The position numbers and the translations under genes are program-made. Positions 1 to 8,970 of a DNA stretch of 63,464 nt are shown piece by piece. Source of the stretch: Shimia litoralis (GTDB taxonomy: Bacteria; Pseudomonadota; Alphaproteobacteria; Rhodobacterales; Rhodobacteraceae); contig NZ_SULI01000009.1 of assembly GCF_005518135.1 (NCBI RefSeq), forward strand, positions 1 through 63,464. The letters are read 5' to 3'. Position 1 is the stretch's first letter; each line of letters starts with the position of its first letter. The notes under the pieces were generated by a model that was not told where the DNA came from, made no database searches, and saw only the letters and a program-made list of their open reading frames with translations.

Positions 1-62
1 CTTGTATCCATTCAATCGGGTTGGATACATCTTAGCACGCTGTCCGAATTTGCCGGACCACT

Positions 63-1379
63 TCAATAATGACCTGGGCCGTCAATGCATACGTCCCGAA
101 TCTGATCCAGAGCCAGCGTTTCGTCATTCACCTCGATGCCGCGGACACAGCGCATCGCTTGCCCGATAAGATCATCGCCAAGGATCAGGGATTCATGGCA
201 AAATCCCAACAATGACGCGTGCATGCCGGCGGATTCATATACCATGTTCAGACCAGACAATCCCGCCATCACATTCGAGCACATTTGCTCCCATCCGGCT
301 TGCATATCCGGCAGTTTGGAATCTGAAATTCCTGCTGCTGCGCCGCCTGGCAGCCCGTAAAACTTGTGCATTTGGGCACATCCTGCGGTGAGCAGGGCTT
401 GTTCGCCGGATCCACCCGTCATGGCACCGGTGCGCAAATCCAGCCCAAAAGGCCATGTGCCCATGATGGCTGGTGCACCGGGTTTGATGGCATTCACATA
501 CACCAAACCTGCCAGACATTCGGCAACAGCCTGAACAATCGCGCCGGCAATTGTTGACGGTGCCGTGGCACCTGCCATGCCAGCAGACAACAGCAGCACG
601 GGCATGCCATGCAAGATGCATTGTTCCATCACCTCACAAGATTCGGTGGCGAACTTCATCGGTGGCACGACAAAGCAGTTCGAGTTGCTGACAAAGGGAC
701 GTTCGCGCCATTTGTCCTCGCCACCTGCAATCATGTGGAGCATTTCGATGGCAGGCGCGACAAAATCCGGTTCGGAAAAGGACACGCCGACGTGTTTGGT
801 TGTCCCACTGGTACAGGCATAGATGCTGTTCAGATCCATTTCACGATTGTCGGGAATGTCGCGGCACACCATCGGGCGCTGAACAAAGTGGATATTATCC
901 AGTTTGTCGCAAATACGGGCGGCATCATGCAAATCCTGTACCGTGCTGTCGCGATAGTCTTTGCCGTGGACATCCACCATATGCACGGCAGCGCCTGCGG
1001 TGCCGAAATGAACCCTATGCCCCGACAGCTCTAGGTCGGTGTTCCCGTCGCGACTGCAGAGTGTAATCGATCTGTTGGCCATGGCCAAAGCGTCTTCGAC
1101 AACCGCGCGGGGAAATCGCAAGCGCCCGTCGTCGCCCTGGATACAGCCCGCAGCGGTCAGATAGGCGACCCCGCTGGGCGGGGCATCTGCCAAGCCGATG
1201 TTTTCCAACGCATCCAGAGCGGCGCCGTGAATTTTCAGAACATCCGCGTCGGACAGAGGCTTAAGTGTGCCGCCGGACATACCGGGTCGTATGGGGCGGA
1301 TGTCTTGGGCCAGCGGGGATGTGCGAGCCGCGCGACGCGCGGCACGGCCGCCGGAACGGCGGGAAGATTCTTGGATCAT
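63..1379 (-). CDS. Trimethylamine methyltransferase (MttB)-family protein, C-terminus apparently lost
   Basis: The 438-residue product resembles the MTTB family, which moves methyl groups from methylated amines to a corrinoid protein. The core is recognisable, including the stretch TWPFGLDLRTGAMTGGSGEQ near residue 315-335. It is read with ordinary codons, so this is a non-pyrrolysine member whose substrate cannot be named. The N-terminus is rich in Arg and Ala (SRRSGGRAARRAAR), as in rhodobacterial homologues. As I recall the family, members are about 500 residues and continue after a GPGHY/F-L-G motif; this one stops with UGA directly after GPGHY. The next 48 bases in frame still resemble the missing part but end at a second UGA (positions 12-14). 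It may be a recently truncated gene. No corrinoid protein or other C1 gene lies beside it. Confidence 0.8.
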   Translation of the reverse strand: MIQESSRRSGGRAARRAARTSPLAQDIRPIRPGMSGGTLKPLSDADVLKIHGAALDALENIGLADAPPSGVAYLTAAGCIQGDDGRLRFPRAVVEDALAMANRSITLCSRDGNTDLELSGHRVHFGTAGAAVHMVDVHGKDYRDSTVQDLHDAARICDKLDNIHFVQRPMVCRDIPDNREMDLNSIYACTSGTTKHVGVSFSEPDFVAPAIEMLHMIAGGEDKWRERPFVSNSNCFVVPPMKFATESCEVMEQCILHGMPVLLLSAGMAGATAPSTIAGAIVQAVAECLAGLVYVNAIKPGAPAIMGTWPFGLDLRTGAMTGGSGEQALLTAGCAQMHKFYGLPGGAAAGISDSKLPDMQAGWEQMCSNVMAGLSGLNMVYESAGMHASLLGFCHESLILGDDLIGQAMRCVRGIEVNDETLALDQIRDVCIDGPGHY

Positions 1380-1602
1380 GATTGAGACCTATAATATTGA
1401 AATAGCTTGATAATGTGAGATCAAGCCATTCAAGGTCGGCCTCGTGCCGCACGCCCGCGCTCGGCTCCGATGGTGATTGTCACCAACTGAATCTTTGATC
1501 GCGTGCCTTGCATGTATCCTCCTCAAACTAGAGGTAGGGTGAATCACAAATACGGCACCGTCTTGTTCATTTGCGACGTTGGGTCGTTTTTGAACTTCTG
1601 AC

Positions 1603-2784
1603 CTATTTTGCCGCGTTCACGAGCCCGTCTGCGAAGGCACAAAGTGTTTTCAGTGCGTGTGCAAACCGGTCATCATCAATGGTCATGGCAACGCGGACAT
1701 GGCCCGCTGCGGCGGCGCCAAAGCTTTCTCCGGGCATGACGGCGATGTGATGGGCGTCTAGGAGTTTGAGCGCGAACTCTTCGCCGCTCAGGCGGGTCGC
1801 GCGCAAATCCAGCATCAGATACATCGCGCCCTGCGCCGGAATAAGCCCGACGGTGTTTTGCCCCGCCAGAATCTCTTGCGCCAAAACGCGCCTGCGCCGG
1901 AAGGGGGCCGACACCTGTTCTTCCAGCTCAGGACCCTGAGCCAAGGCAAAATGCGCCGCATCCTGAATAAAGCCCGCCACGCCATAGGTCGTATGGGTTG
2001 CAAGATTGATCAGGTGGTCGATGGCGTCTTTGGGGCCAACAATCCAACCGACGCGAGATCCGGTCATCGCATGTGACTTGGACATGGAGCCGATCACAAG
2101 CGTGCGTTCGGCCATGTCGGGCAGTGCGCGCGGTGAAATATGCGCCCCTTGCCAAACTTGCGAGTCATAGACCTCGTCAGAAATCAGCCACAGATCGTTT
2201 TGCTTACAAACGTCAGCAATGCCGTCGAGGGTTTCGCGGCTATAGACCGTTCCAGTGGGATTATTTGGCGTGTTGATCAGGAGCGAAGTCGCCCCTTGCG
2301 CGTGTGCGGCAATGTCCTCTGCGCGGGGTTGAAAGGCGTCTTCTGCGCGCGTTTGCACGGGGACAGGGATGGCACCCACGCCCCGGATCAACCCCGGATA
2401 AGTGGCATAATATGGATCAAGATAAATGGCCTTGTCGCCATGATCACAGACGGCTGTATGGGCCGCAAAGAGCGCCGCTTGCCCACCTGGTGTGATGAGG
2501 ACATTCTCATAAGTGGTTGGAACACCAGTTGTTTTCTCAATGCGTTCGGCCACTGCTTTGCGCAGCGGCAAAATGCCGGGAACCATGGCGTATCCGGTGT
2601 GTCCACCCATCGCAGAGACATCCATCGCCTCAAGAATGCTGGCGTCGGTACGAATGTCGTGTTCGCCGATGGTCAGTTCCACAACAGGGATGCCGTCTTC
2701 AATCATGCGACGGGCTTTGTAAAATACATCCCATCCGTCAGAGCCGCCGCCAGTGATGTGAGTGATCCGATCAGAAAGATGCAT
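1603..2784 (-). CDS. Class I/II pyridoxal-phosphate aminotransferase
   Basis: Fold-type I PLP enzyme of the aspartate-aminotransferase superfamily, 393 residues from the ATG chosen here. Visible landmarks are NNPTG (174-178), the D-E-V-Y cofactor-binding segment (203-206) and the Schiff-base lysine K236 in GSMSKSHAMTGSRVGW. The frame is open 78 bases further upstream, but this start has AGGA nine bases ahead and begins at the conserved MHLSDRI segment. Such enzymes transfer amino groups between amino acids and 2-oxo acids in the cytoplasm. The donor cannot be told from sequence, and the neighbours (an MttB-like gene and soxR) do not indicate one. Confidence 0.9.
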   Translation of the reverse strand: MHLSDRITHITGGGSDGWDVFYKARRMIEDGIPVVELTIGEHDIRTDASILEAMDVSAMGGHTGYAMVPGILPLRKAVAERIEKTTGVPTTYENVLITPGGQAALFAAHTAVCDHGDKAIYLDPYYATYPGLIRGVGAIPVPVQTRAEDAFQPRAEDIAAHAQGATSLLINTPNNPTGTVYSRETLDGIADVCKQNDLWLISDEVYDSQVWQGAHISPRALPDMAERTLVIGSMSKSHAMTGSRVGWIVGPKDAIDHLINLATHTTYGVAGFIQDAAHFALAQGPELEEQVSAPFRRRRVLAQEILAGQNTVGLIPAQGAMYLMLDLRATRLSGEEFALKLLDAHHIAVMPGESFGAAAAGHVRVAMTIDDDRFAHALKTLCAFADGLVNAAK

Positions 2785-2953
2785 TGTATGGTCCTGTCTC
2801 AATTTCCGGATCAAAGAGCCAAAAACGGCCGCTTGCGTCAAATGGAATTCGGGCAACGGCAAAAATTCCGAATGCTATTCCGTTTCAACGTGGGTGGGGC
2901 CATGGGGATGGCGGGGGGGATGCCGAATGCTATCAGGCTTTGACCATGTCCGA

Positions 2954-3433
2954 TCAGGGCGGCGTAATCTCGGACGCAGAATCACCAAGTAAATATCGTG
3001 GCCCCTGACCTTTGGTGCGTGCGCGATCTTGGGGGTTGTAGAGTTTACAGGCCTTGAGCGATAGACACCCACAGCCGATACATCCATCAAGCCGATCCCG
3101 GAGAGACTGCATCTGCGTGATGCGCGTATCAAGGTCGCGGCGAAACGCGCTCGACAGCCGTTGCCAGTCGCGTTTGGTGGGGGTGCGCCCCTCGGGAAGG
3201 GTGGCCAGAGCCGCCTGAATGTCGGCGATGGAAAACCCCAGACCTTGGGTGATCATCACAAACGACAAACGCCGGATGTCGGCACGATCATAGCGGCGCT
3301 GACCGCCCGCATTTCGAAACGGCGTCAAAAGCCCCTTGTCCTCGTAAAACCTGATGGCCGAAGGCGCGAGACCAGTTCGCGAGGCGATGTCGCCGATTGT
3401 CAGACCGCCTTTGGAAATATTTTTTGAATTCAT
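2954..3433 (-). CDS. soxR: SoxR, redox-sensing MerR-family regulator
   Basis: 159 residues with a MerR-type winged helix at the N-terminus (LTIGDIASRTGLAPSAIRFYE, about 11-31), a dimerisation helix, and the [2Fe-2S] cysteine cluster C118, C121, C123, C129 in CIGCGCLSLKAC. That cluster is diagnostic of SoxR, which activates its targets when the cluster is oxidised by redox-cycling compounds. The gene faces the VOC gene at 3512, and a 19-bp-spacer promoter with a palindrome lies between them. Outside enterobacteria SoxR commonly controls a few redox-drug defence genes rather than soxS; no soxS-like gene is seen here. Confidence 0.95.
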   Translation of the reverse strand: MNSKNISKGGLTIGDIASRTGLAPSAIRFYEDKGLLTPFRNAGGQRRYDRADIRRLSFVMITQGLGFSIADIQAALATLPEGRTPTKRDWQRLSSAFRRDLDTRITQMQSLRDRLDGCIGCGCLSLKACKLYNPQDRARTKGQGPRYLLGDSASEITPP

Positions 3434-3446
3434 ACCATAAAACCGT

Positions 3447-3477
3447 TTGACCTCAAGTTAACTTGAACAATTACGAT
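3447..3477 (+). promoter_or_regulatory. SoxR-type promoter upstream of the VOC gene
   Basis: A -35 hexamer TTGACC (3447-3452) and a -10-like TACGAT (3472-3477) are separated by 19 bp, the over-long spacer typical of MerR/SoxR promoters. The spacer opens with the perfect 14-bp palindrome TCAAGTTAACTTGA (3453-3466). Known SoxR boxes in other proteobacteria have the form CCTCAAGTTNNCTTGAGG, and CCTCAAGTT is present here with a slightly degenerate right half. The orientation drives the gene starting at 3512. Confidence 0.85.
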
Positions 3478-3511
3478 GGCCTTAAGGATGATTCAAGCAA
3501 AAGGAAATGAC

Positions 3512-3886
3512 ATGCATCTTGAACATGTAAACGTGACCGTGCCCGACCCAAAAGCCAGCGCGGCAATCCTGTGTGATCTGTTTGGCTGGCATATCCGTTG
3601 GCAGGGCGAGGCCAAAGATCAGGGATTTACTGTCCATGTCGGGGACGCCGACAGCTATCTTGCGCTCTATGCACCGACCAAACCGTTGGAGCCTTTGGGC
3701 AATACCTATGTCCGCGTTGGCGGGTTGAACCATATTGGCGTGGTGGTGCCGTCGCTTGCCAACGCAGAAGCCAACGTCAAAGCCGCCGGATATACGCCGC
3801 ATAATCACGCCAACTATGAACCCGGAGAGCGGTTTTATTTTGACGGGCCCGATGGCATCGAGTTCGAAGTCATCGCCTACGATTAG
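3512..3886 (+). CDS. VOC-superfamily (glyoxalase/bleomycin-resistance fold) protein, probable SoxR target
   Basis: A single vicinal-oxygen-chelate domain of 124 residues. Candidate metal ligands sit where the fold expects them: H5 (LEHVNV), H74 (GLNHIGVVV) and a Glu at 117 or 119 (DGPDGIEFEV). Family members are glyoxalases, fosfomycin or bleomycin resistance proteins or dioxygenases; the substrate here is unknown. The ATG chosen has AAGGAA seven bases upstream; a longer in-frame start at 3476 would overlap the -10 of the promoter and is rejected. Placement behind a SoxR promoter suggests a role in removing electrophiles or redox-cycling drugs. Confidence 0.88.
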   Translation: MHLEHVNVTVPDPKASAAILCDLFGWHIRWQGEAKDQGFTVHVGDADSYLALYAPTKPLEPLGNTYVRVGGLNHIGVVVPSLANAEANVKAAGYTPHNHANYEPGERFYFDGPDGIEFEVIAYD

Positions 3887-3926
3887 AGGCTTGCCAAGAC
3901 GGGCGGCCCTTCTTATGGTCGCCCGC

Positions 3927-3971
3927 ATGAACACCGTACGCATCATCATTATTTGCTGCATTCCCTGCTAA
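3927..3971 (+). CDS. Candidate Cys-rich leader peptide upstream of cysS
   Basis: A 14-codon frame, MNTVRIIIICCIPC, with three TGC cysteine codons among its last five sense codons. It ends 86 bases before the cysteinyl-tRNA synthetase start. An in-frame ATG at 3915 would add four residues. Neither start has a good Shine-Dalgarno. Inverted repeats around it can pair in competing ways: 3900-3905 with 3920-3925, 3903-3909 with 3983-3989, and 3980-3986 with 4023-4029. This is the layout of a translation-coupled attenuator responding to charged tRNA-Cys, but no U-tract is present, so termination would need Rho or act on translation. It could also be chance. Confidence 0.35.
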   Translation: MNTVRIIIICCIPC

Positions 3972-4057
3972 GACATCTTGGCGGGCCGTTCTTCTATTTC
4001 AAACATGATCTGAAGTTGTTATGCCCGCCGCAGCGCATCTGTGCCTGAGGACAAGAC

Positions 4058-5524
4058 ATGACGACGATCAAATTGCACAACACAAAGACCCGCAAAAAAG
4101 AGGTTTTTGAGCCGATCGACCCCAACAACGTACGGATGTATGTCTGTGGTCCGACGGTCTATGACCGCGCCCATATTGGCAACGCGCGCCCCGTGGTGGT
4201 GTTTGATGTGCTGTATCGCCTGTTGCGCCATGTGTATGGCGCGGATCACGTCACCTATGTGCGCAATTTCACCGATGTGGATGACAAAATCAACGCCACG
4301 GCCTTGGCCCGCAAAGAGGCAGGTGCGGCAGGTACCATCGAAGAGTTGGTGCAAGAGCGCACCGAGGAAACCATTGATTGGTACCTTAAGGATATGGGGG
4401 CGTTGGGGGCGATGGAACCCAATGATATGCCACGCGCCACGCAATATATCCCGCAAATGGTGGCGATGTGCCAAGACTTGATCGACAAAGGCCATGCCTA
4501 TGCCGCCGAGGGTCATGTGCTGTTTTCGGTTGAAAGCTATAAAAAATACGGCGCGCTGTCGGGGCGGTCTGTGGATGATATGATCGCGGGCGCCCGTGTC
4601 GAGGTCGCGCCGTATAAACGCAACCCGATGGATTTTGTTCTGTGGAAGCCGTCCACGGATGAGTTGCCCGGTTGGGACAGTCCATGGGGGCGTGGACGTC
4701 CGGGGTGGCATATTGAATGTTCGGCGATGTCTTATGAATTGCTGGGCGCGTCGTTTGATATTCACGGCGGCGGCAATGATCTGATGTTCCCGCATCATGA
4801 AAACGAGATCGCGCAAAGCTGCTGTGCCCATCCCGAAGGTCATTTTGCCAACTATTGGCTGCATAACGAGATGCTGCAGGTCGAAGGCAAGAAAATGTCC
4901 AAATCACTGGGCGATTTTTTCACGGTGCGTGATTTGCTGGATCAAGGTGTCCCGGGCGAAGTGATCCGCTTTGTGTTCCTGTCCACGCATTATCGCAAGC
5001 CCATGGATTGGACGGCCAAGAAGGCAGAAGAGGCGGAGAAAAAGCTGGACTATCTCTATAGCATCGTCGGGGATATTTCACTTGATTTGGAGGCTGACGA
5101 TGAGGCTGATGTGATTGGCTCGTTGGCACAAGATTTGAATACTTCTCGGGCCTTGACTTCGTTAAGCGTGCTGGCTGACACATTGAAAGATGACCTATCA
5201 GATCCGGCTTTGACCAACGAAGAAAGGGAGACTGTACGAGTTGTCTTGGCGCATGCCTTGAAGCGTTCGGCGAACTTGCTCGGGTTTTTACAGGAAACGG
5301 AGACGGAGTGGCTGTCCCGTAAATCTAGTGTTGATCTGACTGGGTATGAAGAGCTGCTTGCTACTGCCCGTGCCGTTGCCATGGACACCAAAGATTTTTC
5401 TGAAGTGGACCGGATCAAGTCGGCCTTGATTGCGGCTGGCGTTGAAGTGCGGATGAGTAAGGATGGGGTCGAACTGGTCCCTGCGGCGGGCTTTGATGCC
5501 GCCAAGCTGGAGGGCCTGACATGA
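4058..5524 (+). CDS. cysS: Cysteinyl-tRNA synthetase
   Basis: Class I aminoacyl-tRNA synthetase of 488 residues that charges tRNA-Cys with cysteine. The HIGH motif appears as HIGN (39-42) and the KMSKS loop is exact (279-283). C30 in [15 protein letters not shown] and a C/H-rich region around 225-260 ([23 protein letters not shown]) fit the catalytic zinc site. The C-terminal anticodon-binding region is helical and ends at the normal length. Its stop overlaps the cimA start by four bases (ATGA), so the two are translationally coupled. A Cys-rich mini-ORF lies 86 bases upstream. Confidence 0.97.
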   Translation: MTTIKLHNTKTRKKEVFEPIDPNNVRMYVCGPTVYDRAHIGNARPVVVFDVLYRLLRHVYGADHVTYVRNFTDVDDKINATALARKEAGAAGTIEELVQERTEETIDWYLKDMGALGAMEPNDMPRATQYIPQMVAMCQDLIDKGHAYAAEGHVLFSVESYKKYGALSGRSVDDMIAGARVEVAPYKRNPMDFVLWKPSTDELPGWDSPWGRGRPGWHIECSAMSYELLGASFDIHGGGNDLMFPHHENEIAQSCCAHPEGHFANYWLHNEMLQVEGKKMSKSLGDFFTVRDLLDQGVPGEVIRFVFLSTHYRKPMDWTAKKAEEAEKKLDYLYSIVGDISLDLEADDEADVIGSLAQDLNTSRALTSLSVLADTLKDDLSDPALTNEERETVRVVLAHALKRSANLLGFLQETETEWLSRKSSVDLTGYEELLATARAVAMDTKDFSEVDRIKSALIAAGVEVRMSKDGVELVPAAGFDAAKLEGLT

Positions 5525-7149
5525 CCAAAGAACGTTTATACATCTATGACACCACCTTGCGCGACGGTCAGCAAACTCAAGGCGTGCAATTTGCCACCAG
5601 CGAAAAGCAGCAGATCGCCGAGACGCTGGATATGTTGGGCGTGGATTACATCGAAGGCGGCTGGCCCGGTGCCAACCCGACCGATAGCGAATTTTTCGAG
5701 CTGCGCCCGCAGATGAAAGCGACCTTTACCGCCTTTGGCATGACCAAACGCGCGGGAGTTTCTGCCGAAAATGATGATGTGTTGGCGGCTGTGATGAATG
5801 CGGGCACGCCTGCGGTCTGTCTGGTCGGGAAAACCCATGATTTTCATGTCAGTACCGCCTTGGGCATCACGCTTGCGGAAAACACGGACAATATCGCCCG
5901 CACCATGGCCTATATGGTGGCACAGGGGCGCGAGGCGTTGTTTGATGCCGAACATTTCTTTGATGGCTATAAGTCAAACCCCACCTATGCGCTTGAGGCA
6001 ATCAAGGCCGCCTATGACAACGGCGCGCGCTGGATCGTGTTGTGCGACACCAATGGCGGGGCTTTGCCAGCCGAGATTTATGCGATCACCAAAGCGGTGA
6101 TTGATGCGGGCATCCCCGGCGATCATCTGGGTATTCACACCCATAATGACACCGAAAATGCGGTGGCCAATTCGCTGGCCGCAATCGATGCAGGCGCGCG
6201 TCAGGTTCAGGGCACGTTGAATGGTCTGGGCGAACGGTGCGGCAATGCCAACCTGACGACGTTGATCCCGACGCTGTTGCTCAAGGAACCTTATGCGAGC
6301 ACCTATGAGATCGGCGTGAGCCACACCGCTCTTGTGGAACTTACCCGTGCAAGCCGGTTGCTGGATGACATTCTGAACCGCGTGCCTATGCGCCAAGCGC
6401 CCTATGTGGGGGCCTCGGCCTTTGCGCATAAGGCAGGGTTGCATGCCAGTGCGATTTTGAAAGATCCATCAACCTATGAGCACATTGATCCGGCCATTGT
6501 GGGCAATGAGCGCGTGATCCCGATGTCCAATCAGGCCGGACAATCCAATCTGCGCAAGCGTCTGGCCGATGCGGGGCTTAGCGTTGAAAAGGGCGATCCT
6601 GCCTTGGGGCGGATATTGAACCGGATCAAAGAGCGCGAGTCGCTTGGCTATAGCTATGATTCTGCGCAGGCCAGCTTTGAGTTGTTGGCGCGCGAAGAGC
6701 TGGGCCTGCGAGAGAGCTTCTTTGATGTCGAGCGGTATCGGGTGATTTCCGAACGCCGACGCAATGCACGCGGCCAGCTTGTTGTGGAATCCGAGGCGGT
6801 TGTCACCGTTCAAATGGGGGATGGCACCAAAACCACCGGATATTACAAAAACGAAAATGCCGAAGATATGCGCGATGCCGGTCCGGTGAACGCGCTTTGG
6901 CAGGCGTTGAAACATGATTTGGGGCCATATCAGGCCAAGATCGACGGCGTCCGGCTGGTGGATTTTAAGGTGCGTATCACAAATGGCGGCATAGAGGCGG
7001 TCACGCGTGTGATCATCGACAGCGAAGACGAACATGGCCGCCGGTGGGCCACGGTGGGCGTATCGGCCAACATAGTGGACGCGTCATTCGAGGCCCTGTT
7101 GGATGCCGTCAACTGGAAGCTGACCCGCGACGCAGCTGGCGCGGAATAG
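5521..7149 (+). CDS. cimA: (R)-citramalate synthase
   Basis: 542-residue enzyme of the isopropylmalate/citramalate synthase family. It condenses acetyl-CoA with pyruvate in the threonine-independent route to isoleucine. The N-terminal TIM barrel carries [14 protein letters not shown] (10-23) and the metal-binding GIHTHND segment; [12 protein letters not shown] follows. The LeuA-type regulatory domain fills the last 150 residues or so. Length and motif spelling ([13 protein letters not shown]) fit the long CimA type rather than LeuA. It overlaps cysS by four bases; only nine bases separate it from the hydrolase gene downstream, suggesting one transcript. Confidence 0.93.
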   Translation: MTKERLYIYDTTLRDGQQTQGVQFATSEKQQIAETLDMLGVDYIEGGWPGANPTDSEFFELRPQMKATFTAFGMTKRAGVSAENDDVLAAVMNAGTPAVCLVGKTHDFHVSTALGITLAENTDNIARTMAYMVAQGREALFDAEHFFDGYKSNPTYALEAIKAAYDNGARWIVLCDTNGGALPAEIYAITKAVIDAGIPGDHLGIHTHNDTENAVANSLAAIDAGARQVQGTLNGLGERCGNANLTTLIPTLLLKEPYASTYEIGVSHTALVELTRASRLLDDILNRVPMRQAPYVGASAFAHKAGLHASAILKDPSTYEHIDPAIVGNERVIPMSNQAGQSNLRKRLADAGLSVEKGDPALGRILNRIKERESLGYSYDSAQASFELLAREELGLRESFFDVERYRVISERRRNARGQLVVESEAVVTVQMGDGTKTTGYYKNENAEDMRDAGPVNALWQALKHDLGPYQAKIDGVRLVDFKVRITNGGIEAVTRVIIDSEDEHGRRWATVGVSANIVDASFEALLDAVNWKLTRDAAGAE

Positions 7150-7158
7150 GGACGCCAG

Positions 7159-8139
7159 ATGCTTGGACGCATTCTTGGGTTTGCCGCAACCTCTGTCGGA
7201 ATTACGGGCGCCATTGCTGCGGGATTGATCCTGTCGGATCGACCCGTGGCGCATGTGGGCAATTCTGCGATGGATTTTTCCGGCGTCACAGATGTCGGGG
7301 CAGGGGCCGAGATGGTATTGGTGTCCGTTCCTGCGCGGGACGGCGCAACCTTAAGCGCATGGCATGTGCCTGCCAAACGTGCGGATGCGCCCTTGTTGGT
7401 GCTTGTGCATGGCTCTGCTTGGCACGGCGGCCAATTTCGCCATCTGGCAACACAGCTTGAGGGCAGGGCCGACATCGTGGCGGTGAACTTGCGGGGGCAC
7501 TGGAACGGGCCCGAGCCGCGCGGCGATATCGCCTATACGGGGCAGTTGGAAGACGATCTTGCCGATGTGATTTTGGCCCTGCAAAAACCGGATCAAACGG
7601 TGATCTTGGGGGGGCATAGTTCAGGCGGGGGATTGGTGGTGCGCTTTGCTGGCGGAGCCCATCGCGACATGATCGACCAAGCCATTCTAATGGCGCCCTT
7701 TTTGAAATATGATGCCCCCACCACGCGCAAAAACTCTGGCGGATGGGCGCGGGTGATGACCCGCCGGATCATTGGCCTGTCGATGTTAAACGCGTTTGGT
7801 CTCAAGATGTTCGACCACTTGCCTGTTATTCAATTTGCGATGCCTGATCACATTCTCCAAGGCCCCCACGGCCACGAGGCCACCTTGATGTATTCATGGC
7901 GGTTGAACACATCCTTTGCCCCACGGCGCGCGTATCTAGAGGACGTGGCGGCGCTGCCTGATTTTACCTTGTTGGCAGGACGTGATGACGAAAGCTTTTT
8001 TGCCGATCGGTATGAACCTGTGATGTCTGACGTGACATCCAAGGGCCAGTATCATGTGATCGACGGTGTGGGCCACCTTGGCATCGTGGACGCCCCTGAA
8101 ACGGTGACACTTCTTAAAGGACTGCTTGGCCATGACTGA
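7159..8139 (+). CDS. Membrane-anchored alpha/beta hydrolase
   Basis: 326 residues. The first 25 form a hydrophobic signal-anchor (GRILGFAATSVGITGAIAAG) that places the enzyme at or beyond the inner membrane. The hydrolase fold follows with LVHGSAWHGG as oxyanion region, the nucleophile S154 in GHSSGG, and an acid/His pair toward the C-terminus (LAGRDDESFF, GVGHLGIV). The substrate is unknown; these are typically lysophospholipase- or esterase-like. The gene is third in the cysS-cimA run and its last codons overlap the start of the next gene, so co-translation is likely. Confidence 0.85.
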   Translation: MLGRILGFAATSVGITGAIAAGLILSDRPVAHVGNSAMDFSGVTDVGAGAEMVLVSVPARDGATLSAWHVPAKRADAPLLVLVHGSAWHGGQFRHLATQLEGRADIVAVNLRGHWNGPEPRGDIAYTGQLEDDLADVILALQKPDQTVILGGHSSGGGLVVRFAGGAHRDMIDQAILMAPFLKYDAPTTRKNSGGWARVMTRRIIGLSMLNAFGLKMFDHLPVIQFAMPDHILQGPHGHEATLMYSWRLNTSFAPRRAYLEDVAALPDFTLLAGRDDESFFADRYEPVMSDVTSKGQYHVIDGVGHLGIVDAPETVTLLKGLLGHD

Positions 8140-8917
8140 TGATGCGTTGACCCAAGACCTTCAGGCCTGTGCCGAATTGGTGTTTCGCGGCGATCCTGAT
8201 CGGTTTCAAGCCGTAATGGCGGCCAAGCCCGCTGCACGAGATCGGTTGTTTCCCCTGTATGCATTTAACCTTGAGGTCGCGCGTGCACCTTGGGTGACCG
8301 AAGAACCGATGATCGCTGAAATGCGCCTGCAATGGTGGCGTGATGCGTTAGAAGAGATCGGCAAGGGCGCGGCCATGCGTCGTCACGAGGTCACATCGCC
8401 CTTGGCAGCCTGTTTGGGTCCGCGCGACGTCGAGTTGTTGGATGACTTGGTCGCCGCGCGCCGCTGGGATATCTACAAGGACCCGTTCGAAGATGCCGCG
8501 CATTTTGCACAGTACATCGACCGGACGTCTGGGCATTTGACCGTAGTCGCCAGCCGTTTGCTTGGGGATGCTGACGAAGCCGTGGTGCGTGATTTTGCCT
8601 ATGCCGTGGGCATTGCAAACTGGTTAAACGCGATCCCCGAACTTGTGGCGCGCAAACGCGTGCCGCTGGTGGATGGGCGACCAGAGGCGGTTGGGTTCTT
8701 GGCCGAGGGAGCCTTGGCGCGTCTGAGGTCTGCAAGAAGCGCCCGCGCAAAAATTTCCAAGGCTGCGGGGCAGGCGCTTTTGGTGGGATGGCAGGCAGAG
8801 ACCTTGTTGTCACAGGTCGCCAAAGACCCGGAGCGCGTGATCGACGGCGCATTGGGCATGAGCGAATTCAGCCGCAAGGCCGGCCTGATGTGGTTGGCGA
8901 TGACGGGCCGCTGGTAA
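8132..8917 (+). CDS. Squalene/phytoene synthase-fold protein without the first Asp-rich motif (NDUFAF6-like)
   Basis: 261 residues with the all-helical trans-isoprenyl synthase fold. Recognisable segments are LFPLYAFNLEVARAP (about 35-50), MRLQWWRDALEEIG (about 65-78) and YAVGIANWLNAIP (about 160). In active enzymes the YAF segment runs into DDxxD; here it reads YAFNLEVARAP with no aspartates, so prenyl-diphosphate condensation is unlikely. The same loss is known for the mitochondrial complex I assembly factor NDUFAF6, which resembles this protein most. The ATG at 8132 has AAAGGA ten bases upstream and is preferred to a TTG six bases earlier. It overlaps the hydrolase stop. Confidence 0.85.
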   Translation: MTDDALTQDLQACAELVFRGDPDRFQAVMAAKPAARDRLFPLYAFNLEVARAPWVTEEPMIAEMRLQWWRDALEEIGKGAAMRRHEVTSPLAACLGPRDVELLDDLVAARRWDIYKDPFEDAAHFAQYIDRTSGHLTVVASRLLGDADEAVVRDFAYAVGIANWLNAIPELVARKRVPLVDGRPEAVGFLAEGALARLRSARSARAKISKAAGQALLVGWQAETLLSQVAKDPERVIDGALGMSEFSRKAGLMWLAMTGRW

Positions 8918-8970
8918 GCCGGCCCTGCCGTCAGCCCGTCTTTTCAGGTTTTAGGTGTGGTCGATTGGGC

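Noticed and set aside
63-1379. Pyrrolysine-type MttB
   Set aside because: The gene has no in-frame UAG; its premature stop is UGA and lies at the C-terminal end, not at the pyrrolysine position of true MttB.
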